64,000 nt of DNA from JALYXV01 sp963733505 (GTDB lineage: Bacteria > Actinomycetota > Acidimicrobiia > Acidimicrobiales > Palsa-688): assembly GCA_963733505.1 (NCBI GenBank), contig CAVTDW010000027.1, positions 124,001 through 188,000 of the forward strand, in the 5' to 3' direction. Below the pieces are notes generated by a model that had not been told where the DNA came from, made no database searches, and saw nothing but the letters and a program-made list of their open reading frames with translations. Below are positions 19,944-29,675 of the stretch, in pieces. The number at the start of each line of letters is the position of its first letter. Within the stretch, counting starts at the first letter, position 1. The position numbers and the translations under genes are program-made.

Positions 19944-20341
19944 TGCGGACCGAACTGCGGGTCGTGCTGTTCTCGTCGGTATTCGTCGGCGGGCTCGGGA
20001 TCATCTACTGGTTCACCAGCTACGAGGATGCCGGCACGACGATGCTGGCGCTGGCGTCGGCGGCATACGCCATGCTGTGCGGCTTCTTGTTCCTCCAGGT
20101 CCGGCGCCTGGCGCAGGGGCCGCAGCGTCCGGAGGACGACGAGGAGGGTTCGGTCCCGGCGTCGGGCGAGGTCGAGGTGGGATATTTCCCCGCGGCCAGC
20201 GTGTGGCCCCCCGCCCTGGCCATGGGCGCGGTACTCACCGCCCTCGGCCTGGTGTTCGGGACCTGGTTCATCGTGATCGCGGCCATCTTCTTCGTCGGGG
20301 CGATCATCGGCTACGCGGTGGAGGCCCAAGTCCCCCACTAG
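19943..20341 (+). CDS. ctaF: Cytochrome c oxidase subunit IV
   Basis: A 132-residue accessory subunit of the actinobacterial aa3 oxidase. It has the typical four short spans in two pairs, at about 7-25, 32-52, 90-110 and 113-128. They are separated by an acidic loop (EDDEEGS) and the YFPAASVWPPALA segment. The ATG shares one base with the ctaD stop (TGATG). Confidence 0.9.
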   Translation: MRTELRVVLFSSVFVGGLGIIYWFTSYEDAGTTMLALASAAYAMLCGFLFLQVRRLAQGPQRPEDDEEGSVPASGEVEVGYFPAASVWPPALAMGAVLTALGLVFGTWFIVIAAIFFVGAIIGYAVEAQVPH

Positions 20342-20355
20342 AGGGCCTCGCGCCG

Positions 20356-20398
20356 CGGCGGCGGCGGGGCGGCGGGGCAGCGGGGCGGCGGGGCGGCG
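20356..20398. repeat. GGGGCGGC-type low-complexity repeat
   Basis: A run of near-identical GGCGGCGGGGC units just past the ctaF stop in the 138-base gap before the HAF-repeat gene. It could form G-rich secondary structure at the end of the cta transcript. No canonical terminator was seen. Confidence 0.5.
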
Positions 20399-20479
20399 CT
20401 TCCGACCCATGGGATTTGAAAGTGATCCGGATGCCGTTGTGGAGCGAAAGACACGTAACCGGACGCGATCCGGCGGCGA

Positions 20480-22117
20480 GTGAAGGGGCAAATGACGATG
20501 TCGACGTTGATCAACGCGCCCGCCAGGCGGCGGGCGCTCACCATGGCGGTCCTGGCCTTGGCCGCAGTCACCGTGCAGCTGATCGTCCGACCGGCGACCC
20601 GGGCGTCGGCCCTGACGTCGTCGCCGACGACGTACGCCTACACGGTCGAGGATCTCGGAGTCTTCCCCGACGGCGGCGGGGCATCTCTGGCGACGGGCAT
20701 CAACGCCGCCGGTGACGTCAGCGGCTACGCCAACCACGCCACGCCCGGATACACCGCCTTCCGGTGGCACGACGGGACACTGACCGATCTCGGCGATCTC
20801 GGCTGCGGCGCCCACGGCAACGCCATCAACGACAGCGGCACCGTTGTCGGCTACTCCAACGTCACCTGCGGTGAGTCCGACAAGGCCGGCTTCCAGAGCA
20901 CCCAGGCCGGCCTGCAGGACATCGGAACCTTCACCAACGGCAGTCGGCCCACCGTGGCCTACGCCATCAACGCCAGCGGCCAGATTGTGGGGTCGTCGGT
21001 CACCGAGCACGGCACCGGCCGGGCCTTCATCACCGGTCCGGGCGGCATCGGCCTCCAACAGCTCGACGACCTGGCGACCGAGCCGTACGGAGCTCAGACC
21101 CTTGAGGCGCACGGGGTCAACTCGACGGGCGACGTAACCGGGATCGCCTTCTTCTTCGACCAGACCTGCGGCAGCCACGATGCTCCGTTCTTGTTCTCGG
21201 GCGGCACGATCCAGGAGTTGGGTGGCCTCGGCTGCAGCGGCATCGGTACCGCCGTCAACGATGGGGGCCAGGTCGTGGGCTACGAGGGATCGCACGCGTT
21301 CATGTGGGATGGCACCATCCATGACCTGGGCCTGCCGGACGGCGCGGCCATCAGCCAGGCGCTGGCTGTCAACAACGGGGGCACGATCGTGGGCGCGTCC
21401 TACGGCTGTCAGATCTGCCCACCCGAGGCTTGGATCAATGGCACCACCCTGCTCAACAGCCTGATCGACCCCGCTCTCGGCTGGAACCTGCAGGTCGCGG
21501 CGGGCATCAACGACAGCGGCCAGATTGCGGGCTACGGGGGACACAACGGGCTGGTTCACGCCTTCCGCCTGACGCCGATCGCAAAGACACTCACGTCGAT
21601 CGCGGTGACGCCTGCCACGCCGACGATCCCCAAGGGCGCCAGCCAGCAGTTCACGGCCACCGGAACCTACAGCGACGGATCCACCGCCGACCTGACGGGT
21701 TCGGTGATCTGGTCGTCGTCATCGACGAAGGTGGCGACCATTGATTCCTCGGGCCTCCTCGCCGCATTGACCAAAGGCTCCACGACGGTGAGCGCCGCCT
21801 CAGGATCGCTGTCAGGCTCGACCAGCGTGACGGTGGGCCCGGCGAAGCTCGTTTCGGCTGCCATCGCCCCGCTGAATCCGACGGTGCTCCCCGGAGCAGC
21901 CCAGCAGTTCACGGCGACCGGCACGTTCAGCGACGGCACGACCCGCGACCTCACGACCAAGGGCACCTGGGCCTCGTCCAACAAGAAGGTCGCGACCATC
22001 GGCCGACGTAGCGGTTTGGCCACCGCAGTGAACGACGGATCGACCACCATCAAGTTCAGCCCGGGCGGGGTCACCGCCAGCACGACCCTCACGGTGGGCT
22101 CGGGCGGAACCACCTGA
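20480..22117 (+). CDS. Secreted HAF-repeat protein with bacterial Ig-like domains
   Basis: A probable extracellular protein of 545 residues. An N-terminal signal sequence (about residues 17-40) is followed by at least six HAF-type repeats of the form A-I-N-x-x-G-x-V-V-G-Y...F-W, for example NAINDSGTVVGY and TAVNDGGQVVGYEG. These probably fold as a beta-propeller. Two Ig-like (Big_2) modules follow from about residue 370, each with SQQFTATGTYSDGST-like or AQQFTATGTFSDGTT-like strands. Single Cys pairs in several repeats suggest disulphides. The start may be GTG 20480 or ATG 20492/20498. It lies between the two respiratory operons but has no obvious link to them. Confidence 0.75.
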   Translation: MKGQMTMSTLINAPARRRALTMAVLALAAVTVQLIVRPATRASALTSSPTTYAYTVEDLGVFPDGGGASLATGINAAGDVSGYANHATPGYTAFRWHDGTLTDLGDLGCGAHGNAINDSGTVVGYSNVTCGESDKAGFQSTQAGLQDIGTFTNGSRPTVAYAINASGQIVGSSVTEHGTGRAFITGPGGIGLQQLDDLATEPYGAQTLEAHGVNSTGDVTGIAFFFDQTCGSHDAPFLFSGGTIQELGGLGCSGIGTAVNDGGQVVGYEGSHAFMWDGTIHDLGLPDGAAISQALAVNNGGTIVGASYGCQICPPEAWINGTTLLNSLIDPALGWNLQVAAGINDSGQIAGYGGHNGLVHAFRLTPIAKTLTSIAVTPATPTIPKGASQQFTATGTYSDGSTADLTGSVIWSSSSTKVATIDSSGLLAALTKGSTTVSAASGSLSGSTSVTVGPAKLVSAAIAPLNPTVLPGAAQQFTATGTFSDGTTRDLTTKGTWASSNKKVATIGRRSGLATAVNDGSTTIKFSPGGVTASTTLTVGSGGTT

Positions 22118-23435
22118 TCGAGTGGCCCGGCGGATGTTCGTGAGGCAGCTCACGGACATCCGCCGGGCTTCGCTGCGCCCACGCGATGAAGCCGACTGCC
22201 AGTAGGGCCGCAAGGACGTAGCAGTCGGCGGCGATGGTGTTCACGACGCCCAGGCGGTAGTCGTCTTGTCCCGCAAAAGGCCACCACGAGACCGACGCCA
22301 GGCAGAACGTGGCGACCCAGGCGCCCGCGACCACGCAGTCGATGCGGCGACGTGTCTCCACCGCCCGGGCGACCAAGGCAATCGCCAGCGGGAGAAACCA
22401 GACCCAATGGTGGTTCCACGAGATCGGCGAGACGAGCAGGCCCGTGAGGGCCGCGACCCCGAGCGCGAGGAGCGGCTGGCCGGCGCCGTCCACGTGGGCA
22501 GCCCCGTCTAGCCCGGCTGCGCTGCGCGGTCGGGCGCTGCCGTCCAGGCGGACGCCGGCGTGTAGTCGGGCTGCGAGGCCGAGACCGGTGACGACGACAA
22601 CCAGCGCCAAGCCGAGCCACAACAGGTGCGCCCGGTCGGGCGATCCGGAGAGGCGAGCGATGGCGCCGCGGAGGGACTGGTTCCAGACGGAGCCGGCGCT
22701 GCCGATGCGCCGGTCGTCGAAAACGAGGTGGCGCCAGAAATGGGCGGACTCCGACGGCATGAGCACCGCCGCGATGACGGTCGCGGCCGCGGCGGCCGCC
22801 GTTGCGGTGGCCGCCTCTCGGGTGCGCCGTATCGCCAGCAGATACAGGATGAAGATGCCCGGGGTCAGCTTGACCGCGGTGGCCAGGCCGAGAAGCACCC
22901 CGCGGGGGAGACGCCGTCCACCCGGAGCGGGATGCGCGACCAGGCGGTCGGTCGCCACGATGGCGGTCAGGTCGGCCAGAACCAACGCCATCAGCACGAG
23001 GTTGACCTGGCCCAGGCGAAACGTGTCACGGATCGGCTCGATCAACGGCGTCGCAGCGGCGATGCCGAGGGCGACGGTCCAGCGCGACCGAAGCGACCAG
23101 TGGGGTGCGGCCAAGCGCAGGGTCGCGAGGCCGGCAAACACCAGGGCGGCCCCAGACAGGAGTGACATGGCGATTCGGGCCGCCAGGTCGGGCAACAGGC
23201 CGATGGGCACGAAGAAGATGGCGGCGAACGGCGGGTACGTGAACGGCAGCGGAATGACGCGGGGGCGGGCGAGGTAGATGTCGCGGCCGTGCAGGAAGGC
23301 GGTGGCGCCGGCCCGGTAGACCTCGAGGTCGACCAGGTCGAACCAGTGCAGCCACCAGGCCATGAACGCCGCGCTGGCGATCAGCGCCGCGACCGCCCAG
23401 GCCAGCCGGCGGTTCAGCACCTCGGTTGTCAACAC
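22089..23435 (-). CDS. GT87-family (DUF2029) polyprenyl-phosphate glycosyltransferase
   Basis: A polytopic membrane enzyme of about 448 residues with roughly ten spans. It resembles the alpha-mannosyltransferases (PimE-like, GT87) that use polyprenyl-phosphate sugars outside the membrane. Features: an early DLEVYRAGATAFLHGRDIY loop with the acidic catalytic-type motif, FTYPPFAAIFFVP, RLGQVNLVLMALVLAD, and SPISWNHHWVWFLPL. GTG 23435 is the chosen start. In the sequence as given, the frame is open upstream into qcrB with no stop, so the two read as one 1095-residue protein. It overlaps the 3' end of the convergent HAF gene by 29 bases. Confidence 0.8.
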   Translation of the reverse strand: MLTTEVLNRRLAWAVAALIASAAFMAWWLHWFDLVDLEVYRAGATAFLHGRDIYLARPRVIPLPFTYPPFAAIFFVPIGLLPDLAARIAMSLLSGAALVFAGLATLRLAAPHWSLRSRWTVALGIAAATPLIEPIRDTFRLGQVNLVLMALVLADLTAIVATDRLVAHPAPGGRRLPRGVLLGLATAVKLTPGIFILYLLAIRRTREAATATAAAAAATVIAAVLMPSESAHFWRHLVFDDRRIGSAGSVWNQSLRGAIARLSGSPDRAHLLWLGLALVVVVTGLGLAARLHAGVRLDGSARPRSAAGLDGAAHVDGAGQPLLALGVAALTGLLVSPISWNHHWVWFLPLAIALVARAVETRRRIDCVVAGAWVATFCLASVSWWPFAGQDDYRLGVVNTIAADCYVLAALLAVGFIAWAQRSPADVRELPHEHPPGHSIRWFRPSPP

Positions 23436-23448
23436 GACGAGGCGGCGA

Positions 23449-25175
23449 TCAGGGGGTCCCGGGCGTTCGGTCGGCGGCGGCGCCCGCCGGCTCGGCGGCG
23501 GCGCGCTCGGCGTCGGCCGCGTCGGTCGCGGCGCCCGCCGGCTCGGGCTCCGGCTCCGCCGCGCCGGCCGCGTCGGTCGCGGCGCCCGCCGGCGGCGGCC
23601 GCCGCGCTCCGGCGTCGGATTGGGATCTAGGTCCGGCGCAGGACCGCCTGGGCCCCGGGCGGGACCGGCCGGCCCCGGGGCGGACCCACCCGCTGGTCCG
23701 TCGCCGTCGGCGTCGGCCTCGCCGCCGACGACCTCGTAACCTCCGCTCGCGGTGCGGACGATGCGGCCGCCGACCGGCTGCTGGATCGGGTGGGCCCGCT
23801 GGGTTGACAGCTCCTTCAACAGTCGCCAGGTCAGCCAGCCGAACAGGGGTGGCGCGATGATCAAGGAAAGCTGGAACACGACGAGCAGGCTCTGGAACGA
23901 CAGCCCGAACGTGGCGGCCAGCACGTCGGTTCCCGCCGCCATGAACAGCACGAAGTAGAACGTGAGGGTGGAGACGCCGAATGCGGTGCGCAACGGCCGG
24001 TCGCGGGGCCGATCGAGCAGGTTGTGGGGCGCCTTGTCCTTGCTGAATCGCTGCTCCAGGAACGGCCATGCGTAGAGGAGCGCGAAGGTGATGCCGGGCA
24101 TCACCACCCCAGGGAAGAACGGGTTGGCGATCGTGTGGTGGAACAGTCGGATCTCAAGGGGCGGCATGACCCGCAGCGCGCCGTCCAACCAGCCGATGTA
24201 CCAGTCGGGCTGGGAGCCGGCGCTCACCGCCGCCGCCCGGTACGGCCCGTAGATCCAGATGGGGTTGATCTGGGCCAGACCCCCGAGGCCCGCCAGCACG
24301 GCCGCGACGAAACAGAACAAGGCGCCGCTCTTGGCGGCGTACTGGGGCCACAACCGGCTGCCGTGAATGGTGTCTTCCGACTTCCCGGGGCCCGCGAAGT
24401 CGGTGTGTTTCTGGTGCCACAGGATCGCCATGTGGGCGGTCAGGGTGACTGCGATCAGGGCAGGGATGAACAGCACGTGGATGATGAACAACCGCTCGAT
24501 GATCGAGGTCCCGGGAAAGCGCCCGCCGAAAAGCAGGTAGCCCAGCCACGAGCCGACGAAGGGGACGGACAACACGATCGAGTAGGCGATGCGCAGGCCG
24601 GTGCCCGAGAGCAGGTCGTCGGGGAGCGAATACCCGGTGAAGCCGTTGGCCATCGCCAGCAGCAGCAGGGTGACGCCGATGATCCAGTTGATCTCTCGGG
24701 GTCGGCGGAAGGCGCCGGTAAAGAACACCCGCGCCAGGTGGACGACGATGGCGGCCAGGAACACGATCGCCGCCCAGTGGTGGATCTGGCGCATGACCAG
24801 ACCCGACCGGACCTTGAAACTGAGGTCGACGACGGAGCGGTAGGCGTCGGACATCGCCACGCCCTGCAACGGCTTGTACGACCCGTGGTAGACGACCTGC
24901 TTCTCGCTGGCGCTGAAGAAGAACGTCAGATACGACCCGGTCGCAAGGAGGATCACGAAGCAATACAGGGCGATCTCGCCGATCATGAACGACCAGTGGT
25001 CGGGGAAGATCTTGTCGAGGGCGCTGCGGGTGAACTTCGACACGCCGAGGCGGTCGTCCACCCAGTGGCCCACCCGCTCGATGGGCGAACCGTCCCCGGT
25101 GCCGGCCTCCGCCGGCTGACCCGGCTGACCCGGTTCGCTCTCGGGGCCCGCCTTCCGCCGGCCGAGTTTGATCAA
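23449..25175 (-). CDS. qcrB: Cytochrome b subunit of the bc1 complex, probable frameshift in tail
   Basis: Quinol-oxidising membrane subunit with two b haems. SGLVMRQIHHWAA and IIHVLFIPALIAVTLTAHM supply the histidine ligands, and NGFTGYSLPDDLLSGTG is the conserved loop before the Qo region (PEWY is replaced by QPDWYIGW). The TTG at 25175 overlaps the qcrA stop. After about residue 520 comes a hydrophilic tail. In the frame as given it becomes Arg/Pro-rich and runs into the glycosyltransferase. A one-base deletion near 23600 would instead give an Ala/Glu tail (PAGAATDAAGAAEPEPEP) stopping at 23449, just before that gene. I favour the latter; about 575 residues. Confidence 0.88.
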
Positions 25176-26077
25176 GGCCGGTTCCAGTAGCCGGGACCGA
25201 CGGGCTCGGTGTAATCGTGCTGGGCCACGAGGAAGCCGTCCTCGCGCACCTCGAGCGCCAGTTGGGGCAGCGAGCGGGCAGCAGGACCGAACACCGGCCG
25301 GCACTCGTCGAGCACGTCGAAGGTCGACTGGTGGCACGGGCACAGCAGCTGATGGCTGGTCGAGCGGTACAACCCGACGGGGCAGCCGGCGTGGGTGCAC
25401 ACCTTGGAGAAGGCCACATGCCCCTGGACCGACCAGGTGTCCCGGCCCGCGCGGACCTTCTGGGGGGCGTCACCGACATTGATGAGGATGGTCTGGGCGT
25501 CGGCGTCGTCGGTCGCGCCCTCGGGAAACACCGTCAGCACGCCGTCGAGCGACAAGTCGCCGACGTGGACCGGTTTCCCGTCGATGGTGACCAGGCGCGA
25601 CCCCTTCTTCCAACTGGTCCGGGCCAGCGTGTCACCGGGATGGGGGCCAAGGGAGTTGATCGGGAAGACGGCCGCGAACCCGAGGGCGCCGCCGGCCAAG
25701 GCGAGCATCCGCAGGAGGAACGAGCGCCGGACGAAGGGCATCTCGCCCCGCTCGAACGCCTCGTCGGTGGCTTCACGCTCCTCTTCGGAGGAGGCCATCT
25801 GGTGGCGCGGGCCGGTCTGTTCGCTGCCTGGCAGGAGGTCACGGGCGAAGACGACCAGGCCGAGGCCGAGCGAGCCCAGGGCGATCATGAGGAGCAGCCC
25901 TTCGAGTTGGGGCTGGCCGCCGGCCAGGTACACCCCGGCCAGGCTGAGCGCCGCGATTGTGGTGATGCCCCAGTACACGGCGATGCGGTGCTCGACCGCT
26001 CGGGCGGCTGCGGGCCGATCCTCCAGCCGGTAGGCGTCCTCGGGCTGGTCGTAGTCGTAGTCGTGGCTGTCGGTCAT
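25172..26077 (-). CDS. qcrA: Rieske iron-sulfur subunit of the bc1 complex
   Basis: Transfers electrons from quinol to the dihaem cytochrome c. It is the large actinobacterial form, about 301 residues, with three spans (at about 38-55, 60-82 and 125-145) instead of one. The cluster is bound by CTHAGC and CPCHQS, and the VFGPAARSLPQ loop covers it. The acidic N-terminus is DSHDYDYDQPED. The ATG at 26077 overlaps the qcrC stop (ATGA), and its own stop overlaps the qcrB TTG. Confidence 0.95.
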   Translation of the reverse strand: MTDSHDYDYDQPEDAYRLEDRPAAARAVEHRIAVYWGITTIAALSLAGVYLAGGQPQLEGLLLMIALGSLGLGLVVFARDLLPGSEQTGPRHQMASSEEEREATDEAFERGEMPFVRRSFLLRMLALAGGALGFAAVFPINSLGPHPGDTLARTSWKKGSRLVTIDGKPVHVGDLSLDGVLTVFPEGATDDADAQTILINVGDAPQKVRAGRDTWSVQGHVAFSKVCTHAGCPVGLYRSTSHQLLCPCHQSTFDVLDECRPVFGPAARSLPQLALEVREDGFLVAQHDYTEPVGPGYWNRP

Positions 26078-26926
26078 CCGCGGGTTCCGATCAGTCGGCA
26101 CACGAGCAGCAGGGCGCCCAACCCCACCACCCAGCCGACGAAACCCTCGGGGATGGGCCCCAGATGGCCGAGCCCGAGTCCCCCCCGGTCCTCAGGGTGG
26201 TGCAGGTACTGCACATAGGCGGCGATGTCGGAGACCTGCTGATCGCTCAGCGTCTGGGGGCCGAACACCGGCATGGGCTTCGGGCCGATGCGTGCCGCTT
26301 CGACGACGTCGATCAAACTCGAATTGCGCAAGGACGGCACGATGTCCCCGTAGCCCAGCGCCCCGCCCGCCCCGGCGTCGTTGTGGCACTGGGCGCAGTT
26401 GATGGAGAACAACTCGTTGCCGTCGGCCAGGTTGCCTGGCTGCACCGTCGGAATGGCCGGGCCGGCGTCCAACGACGCCACGTACGCCACCAAGGCCGAG
26501 ATCTGATCGGGTGGAAACGCCGGACGGTGGCGCACCGGCTGCTGGCCTGGGTCGTTGAGCGGCATCCGGCCGGTGCGCAGGTAGAAGTCGGCGGACGCGG
26601 CGCCGGCGTGCACGAGCGACGGCCCATTGCGCGTCCCGGTCGCCTCGAAGCCGTGGCAGCTGGAGCAATGGGTGACGTACAGGCTGCGCCCATCGGCCAC
26701 CTGGGCGGGATCGGCCTGTTGCGACACCCCCTGCCAGCGCCGAGGCCGGGACAGCAGCCGGGACAGCACCCGCCCCCGCAGCCGCAGGCTGGGCGGCCGC
26801 CGCGGCATGCCTGCCCGTGGAGAAGGCCAGGAGCAGCAGCGCGAAGCCGGCCAGGCCGGCCAGCATCACCAGCCGAGAACCGGTTATGGCCGGTGGCTCT
26901 ATCGGATGAAGAAAATCGTCGCCCAT
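26074..26926 (-). CDS. qcrC: Dihaem cytochrome c subunit of the bc1 complex, one frameshift
   Basis: The actinobacterial QcrC fuses two cytochrome c domains, so no soluble cytochrome c is needed between bc1 and oxidase. Haem sites are CSSCHG and CAQCHN, each with a downstream Met (RTGRMPLNDP; GPKPMPVFG). There are an N-terminal span at about 15-35 and a C-terminal anchor (GFVGWVVGLGALLLVCRLI). The frame slips within a run of five Gs at 26727-26731; reading four Gs joins the signal segment to VSQQADPAQVADGRSLY. Corrected length is about 283 residues. ATG 26926 lies inside the end of ctaE. Confidence 0.92.
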
Positions 26927-27483
26927 AGTCCGATCCACACGGCATCGACGAAGTGCCAGTAGTAGGAGAGCATCTCGGCCGACGGGAGGTCGTCAGCGCC
27001 GAAGCGCGGCGACGCCGCTCGGCCCCCCATGACCATCATGGCCAGGAGCCCGCCGATGACATGGAGGCCGTGAAACCCCGTCATCAGGTAAAACGCCGAC
27101 CCGTAGGCGTGCGACCCGATCGAGAACTTGAGCCGGGACCAGTCCCGGGCCTGGGCCCCGACGAACACCGCGCCCAACACGAACGTCACCGCCAGCCAGC
27201 GCAGGTAGGCCGTCCGGTCGCCGCGCGCCACCGCCTTCACCCCGAGCTGCATGGTGCCGCTGGACGCCACGAGGAGGATCGTGGCCAGTGTGGCGGCGAC
27301 GGTGTCGAGTTCGACGCCCGGCGGCGGCCAGGCGGGGCTCTGGGCCCGCAGGGTGAAATAGGCCGCGAACAGACCGGAGAAGAACATCAGCTCCGATGCC
27401 AGCCAGACGACAGTTCCGACGGTCAGGAGCTCGGGGCGCCGACTCGTCTTGGCAGCCGTGAGGGCAGCGGTGGACGTCACCAT
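26899..27483 (-). CDS. ctaE: Cytochrome c oxidase subunit III
   Basis: Integral subunit that stabilises proton pumping. The 194 residues have five spans and the typical WLASELMFFSGLFAAYFTLR start, TGFHGLHVIGGLLAMMVM and the closing YYWHFVDAVWIGLWATIFF. The ATG at 27483 is preferred because further upstream in-frame codons read into basic, non-conserved sequence shared with the divergent ctaG upstream region. It leads the ctaE-qcrC-qcrA-qcrB operon, the standard actinobacterial arrangement. Confidence 0.95.
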   Translation of the reverse strand: MVTSTAALTAAKTSRRPELLTVGTVVWLASELMFFSGLFAAYFTLRAQSPAWPPPGVELDTVAATLATILLVASSGTMQLGVKAVARGDRTAYLRWLAVTFVLGAVFVGAQARDWSRLKFSIGSHAYGSAFYLMTGFHGLHVIGGLLAMMVMGGRAASPRFGADDLPSAEMLSYYWHFVDAVWIGLWATIFFIR

Positions 27484-27582
27484 CACACTTTCTACCCGAC
27501 TTCCACCGAAGCGGCGAGCGCGGCCGTTTCTACGCATAACGGACGGCCGGCGCGGCCCTGCCAACCACTAGCGTTTGGCGGA

Positions 27583-28425
27583 GTGATCCACGCCGCCGCC
27601 TTCCACTCGGGCGACTTGGTGGCCCGAAGCCAGCTCGAACCGGCCGCGGCCGCCGTGATCGCACTGGCCGGATGGTGGTACCTGGCCGCGGCTCGCCGCC
27701 TCGCCGACCGGGGGCGCCGCTGGCCGCGGCGCCGGAGCGTGCCGTACCTGGCGGGCCTGCTGGTACTGGTCGTGGCGACCCAGAGCGGGCTGGCGACGTC
27801 GGACACCACCTCGTTCACCGCCCATGTGATCCAGCACCTGCTACTCGGGATGGCGGCGCCGGTCCTGCTGGCGCTGGGCGCCCCGCTGACGCTCGCCCTG
27901 CAGAGCAGCAACCGGGAACTCCGCAGCCGCCTGATCAAGATCTTGCACAGCGCCCCGGTTCGCACCCTCACCCATCCGGTCACGGCGTGGGCGGCGTTCG
28001 GCGGCTCGATGTTCGCCCTGTACTTCACCGGCCTGTACGCCGCCACCTTGCGGTCGACGGCCGCCCACGACCTGACGCACCTGGTTTTCGCCTTGTCGGG
28101 GTGCCTGTTTTTCTGGCCGATCGTGAGCCTCGATCCCATCCCCCACCGGCTGCCCTACGGGGGCCGGATGCTGTATGTGCTGGTGGCGCTACCGTTCCAC
28201 ACCATCCTCGGCGTCGCACTGGTGACCCAGACCAAACTCATCGCACCAGGGCTGACGCTGTCAGATCAGCAGACCGGTGCCGCCATCTTGTGGACCGCCG
28301 GTGAGCTGCTGGGGCTGATCGCCATGATGATCGTGGCCGCCCAGTGGATGACGGCCGAAGAACGCGAGGCCATCCGCCAGGACCGCCGGCTGGCGGCCGC
28401 GGTCGACACCCTCCCGGTGCCATGA
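27583..28425 (+). CDS. ctaG: CtaG-type cytochrome c oxidase assembly protein
   Basis: Membrane protein of the caa3_CtaG family, involved in maturation of the oxidase (copper-site assembly). The 280 residues contain seven spans and the family motifs FTAHVIQHLLLGMAAPVLL, AAHDLTHLVFALSGCLFFWP and DPIPHRLPYGGRMLYVL, with histidines on the outer face. GTG 27583 is the start, with a weak GGCGGA site. It is divergent from ctaE and overlaps ilvA by four bases. Confidence 0.92.
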   Translation: MIHAAAFHSGDLVARSQLEPAAAAVIALAGWWYLAAARRLADRGRRWPRRRSVPYLAGLLVLVVATQSGLATSDTTSFTAHVIQHLLLGMAAPVLLALGAPLTLALQSSNRELRSRLIKILHSAPVRTLTHPVTAWAAFGGSMFALYFTGLYAATLRSTAAHDLTHLVFALSGCLFFWPIVSLDPIPHRLPYGGRMLYVLVALPFHTILGVALVTQTKLIAPGLTLSDQQTGAAILWTAGELLGLIAMMIVAAQWMTAEEREAIRQDRRLAAAVDTLPVP

Positions 28426-29657
28426 AGGACGAGCGGGACGGCCTCATCGGCCTGGCCGACATCGAGGCGGCGCGGGACCGACTGGCGGCGGCCAAGGTCC
28501 TGCGCCCCACCCCGGCGCGGCGCAGCGACAGCCTGAGCGCCCTGGCCGGGCGGCGGGTCATCCTGAAACCGGAGTACCTGCAACGCACCGGGTCGTTCAA
28601 GGTTCGGGGGGCCTACAACCTGATCTCGCACCTCCCGCCCGGAAGCGAGGTCGTCGCCGCCTCGGCGGGCAACCATGCCCAGGGCGTGGCCTTCGCGGCC
28701 ACCGGCGCAGGCATGAAGGCCACGATCTTCATGCCCGAAGGGGCGTCGCTCCCCAAGGTCGAGGCGACCCGCAGCTACGGCGCCCTGGTCCGCCTCGAGG
28801 GCAAGGTGGTCGACGACTGCTTCGCCCTGGCCCAGCTCTACGCCGCCGATACGGGCGCCCAGTACGTCCCGCCCTTCGACCACCCCCTGATCATGGCCGG
28901 GCAGGGCACCGTCGGACTCGAACTGCTCGACGAGGTGCCCGAAGCCGAGGTCGTCGTGGTACCCGTCGGCGGCGGCGGCCTCATCTCCGGCGTCTCGGCC
29001 GCCCTGGCTCAGGCGGGCGCGGCGCGCCGGGCCGGCATCAGGGTCGTCGGCGTCGAGCCGGCCGGGGCGGCGTGCGTCAGCGCCTCGCTGGCCGCCGGGC
29101 GCGCCGTCACCTTGGACCACATCCACACCATGGCCGACGGCATCGCGGTGAAATCGACCTCCGACCTGGTGCTCCAACACGTCACCCACTACGTGGACGA
29201 CGTCGTCACCGTCGACGAGGAGGAGATTGCCCGGGCCGTGCTCCTGCTGCTTGAGCGAGGCAAGGCGGTCGTCGAACCGGCCGGAGCGGTGGGCCTGGCC
29301 GCCATCCTTGCGGGCAAAGTGGGCGGCGACGGCCCGGCGGTGGCGGTGCTCTCGGGCGGCAACGTCGACCCGCTCCTGCTCATCAAGATGATCGACCACG
29401 GCCTGTCGGCAGCCGGTCGCTACCTGGTGTTTCGGGCCGTCTTGGACGATCGGCCGGGCGCCCTGGCCGGCCTCACGGCGACGCTCGCGAGTATGGGTCT
29501 CAACGTGCTGCAGGTGGCGCACCACCGCTCGGGCCTGGAGCTCGGCATCCACGAAGTCGACGTCCAGATGACCGTCGAGACCCGAGGGCCTGAGCACCGC
29601 GGCGCCGTGGTCGACGCCCTGAAGGATGCCGGGTACCGCGTCGAACCAGTCGGCTGA
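28422..29657 (+). CDS. ilvA: Threonine ammonia-lyase (threonine dehydratase)
   Basis: PLP enzyme converting threonine to 2-oxobutyrate, the first step to isoleucine. The 411 residues show the PLP-lysine motif TGSFKVRGAYN, the SAGNHAQGVAFAA substrate loop, the phosphate-binding PVGGGGLISG and LSGGNVDPLL. A single C-terminal ACT-like regulatory domain starts at DRPGALAGLTATL. This is the short, one-ACT form. ATG 28422 overlaps the ctaG stop. Confidence 0.95.
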   Translation: MKDERDGLIGLADIEAARDRLAAAKVLRPTPARRSDSLSALAGRRVILKPEYLQRTGSFKVRGAYNLISHLPPGSEVVAASAGNHAQGVAFAATGAGMKATIFMPEGASLPKVEATRSYGALVRLEGKVVDDCFALAQLYAADTGAQYVPPFDHPLIMAGQGTVGLELLDEVPEAEVVVVPVGGGGLISGVSAALAQAGAARRAGIRVVGVEPAGAACVSASLAAGRAVTLDHIHTMADGIAVKSTSDLVLQHVTHYVDDVVTVDEEEIARAVLLLLERGKAVVEPAGAVGLAAILAGKVGGDGPAVAVLSGGNVDPLLLIKMIDHGLSAAGRYLVFRAVLDDRPGALAGLTATLASMGLNVLQVAHHRSGLELGIHEVDVQMTVETRGPEHRGAVVDALKDAGYRVEPVG

Positions 29658-29675
29658 CCGACTCGCCCAGACGAT

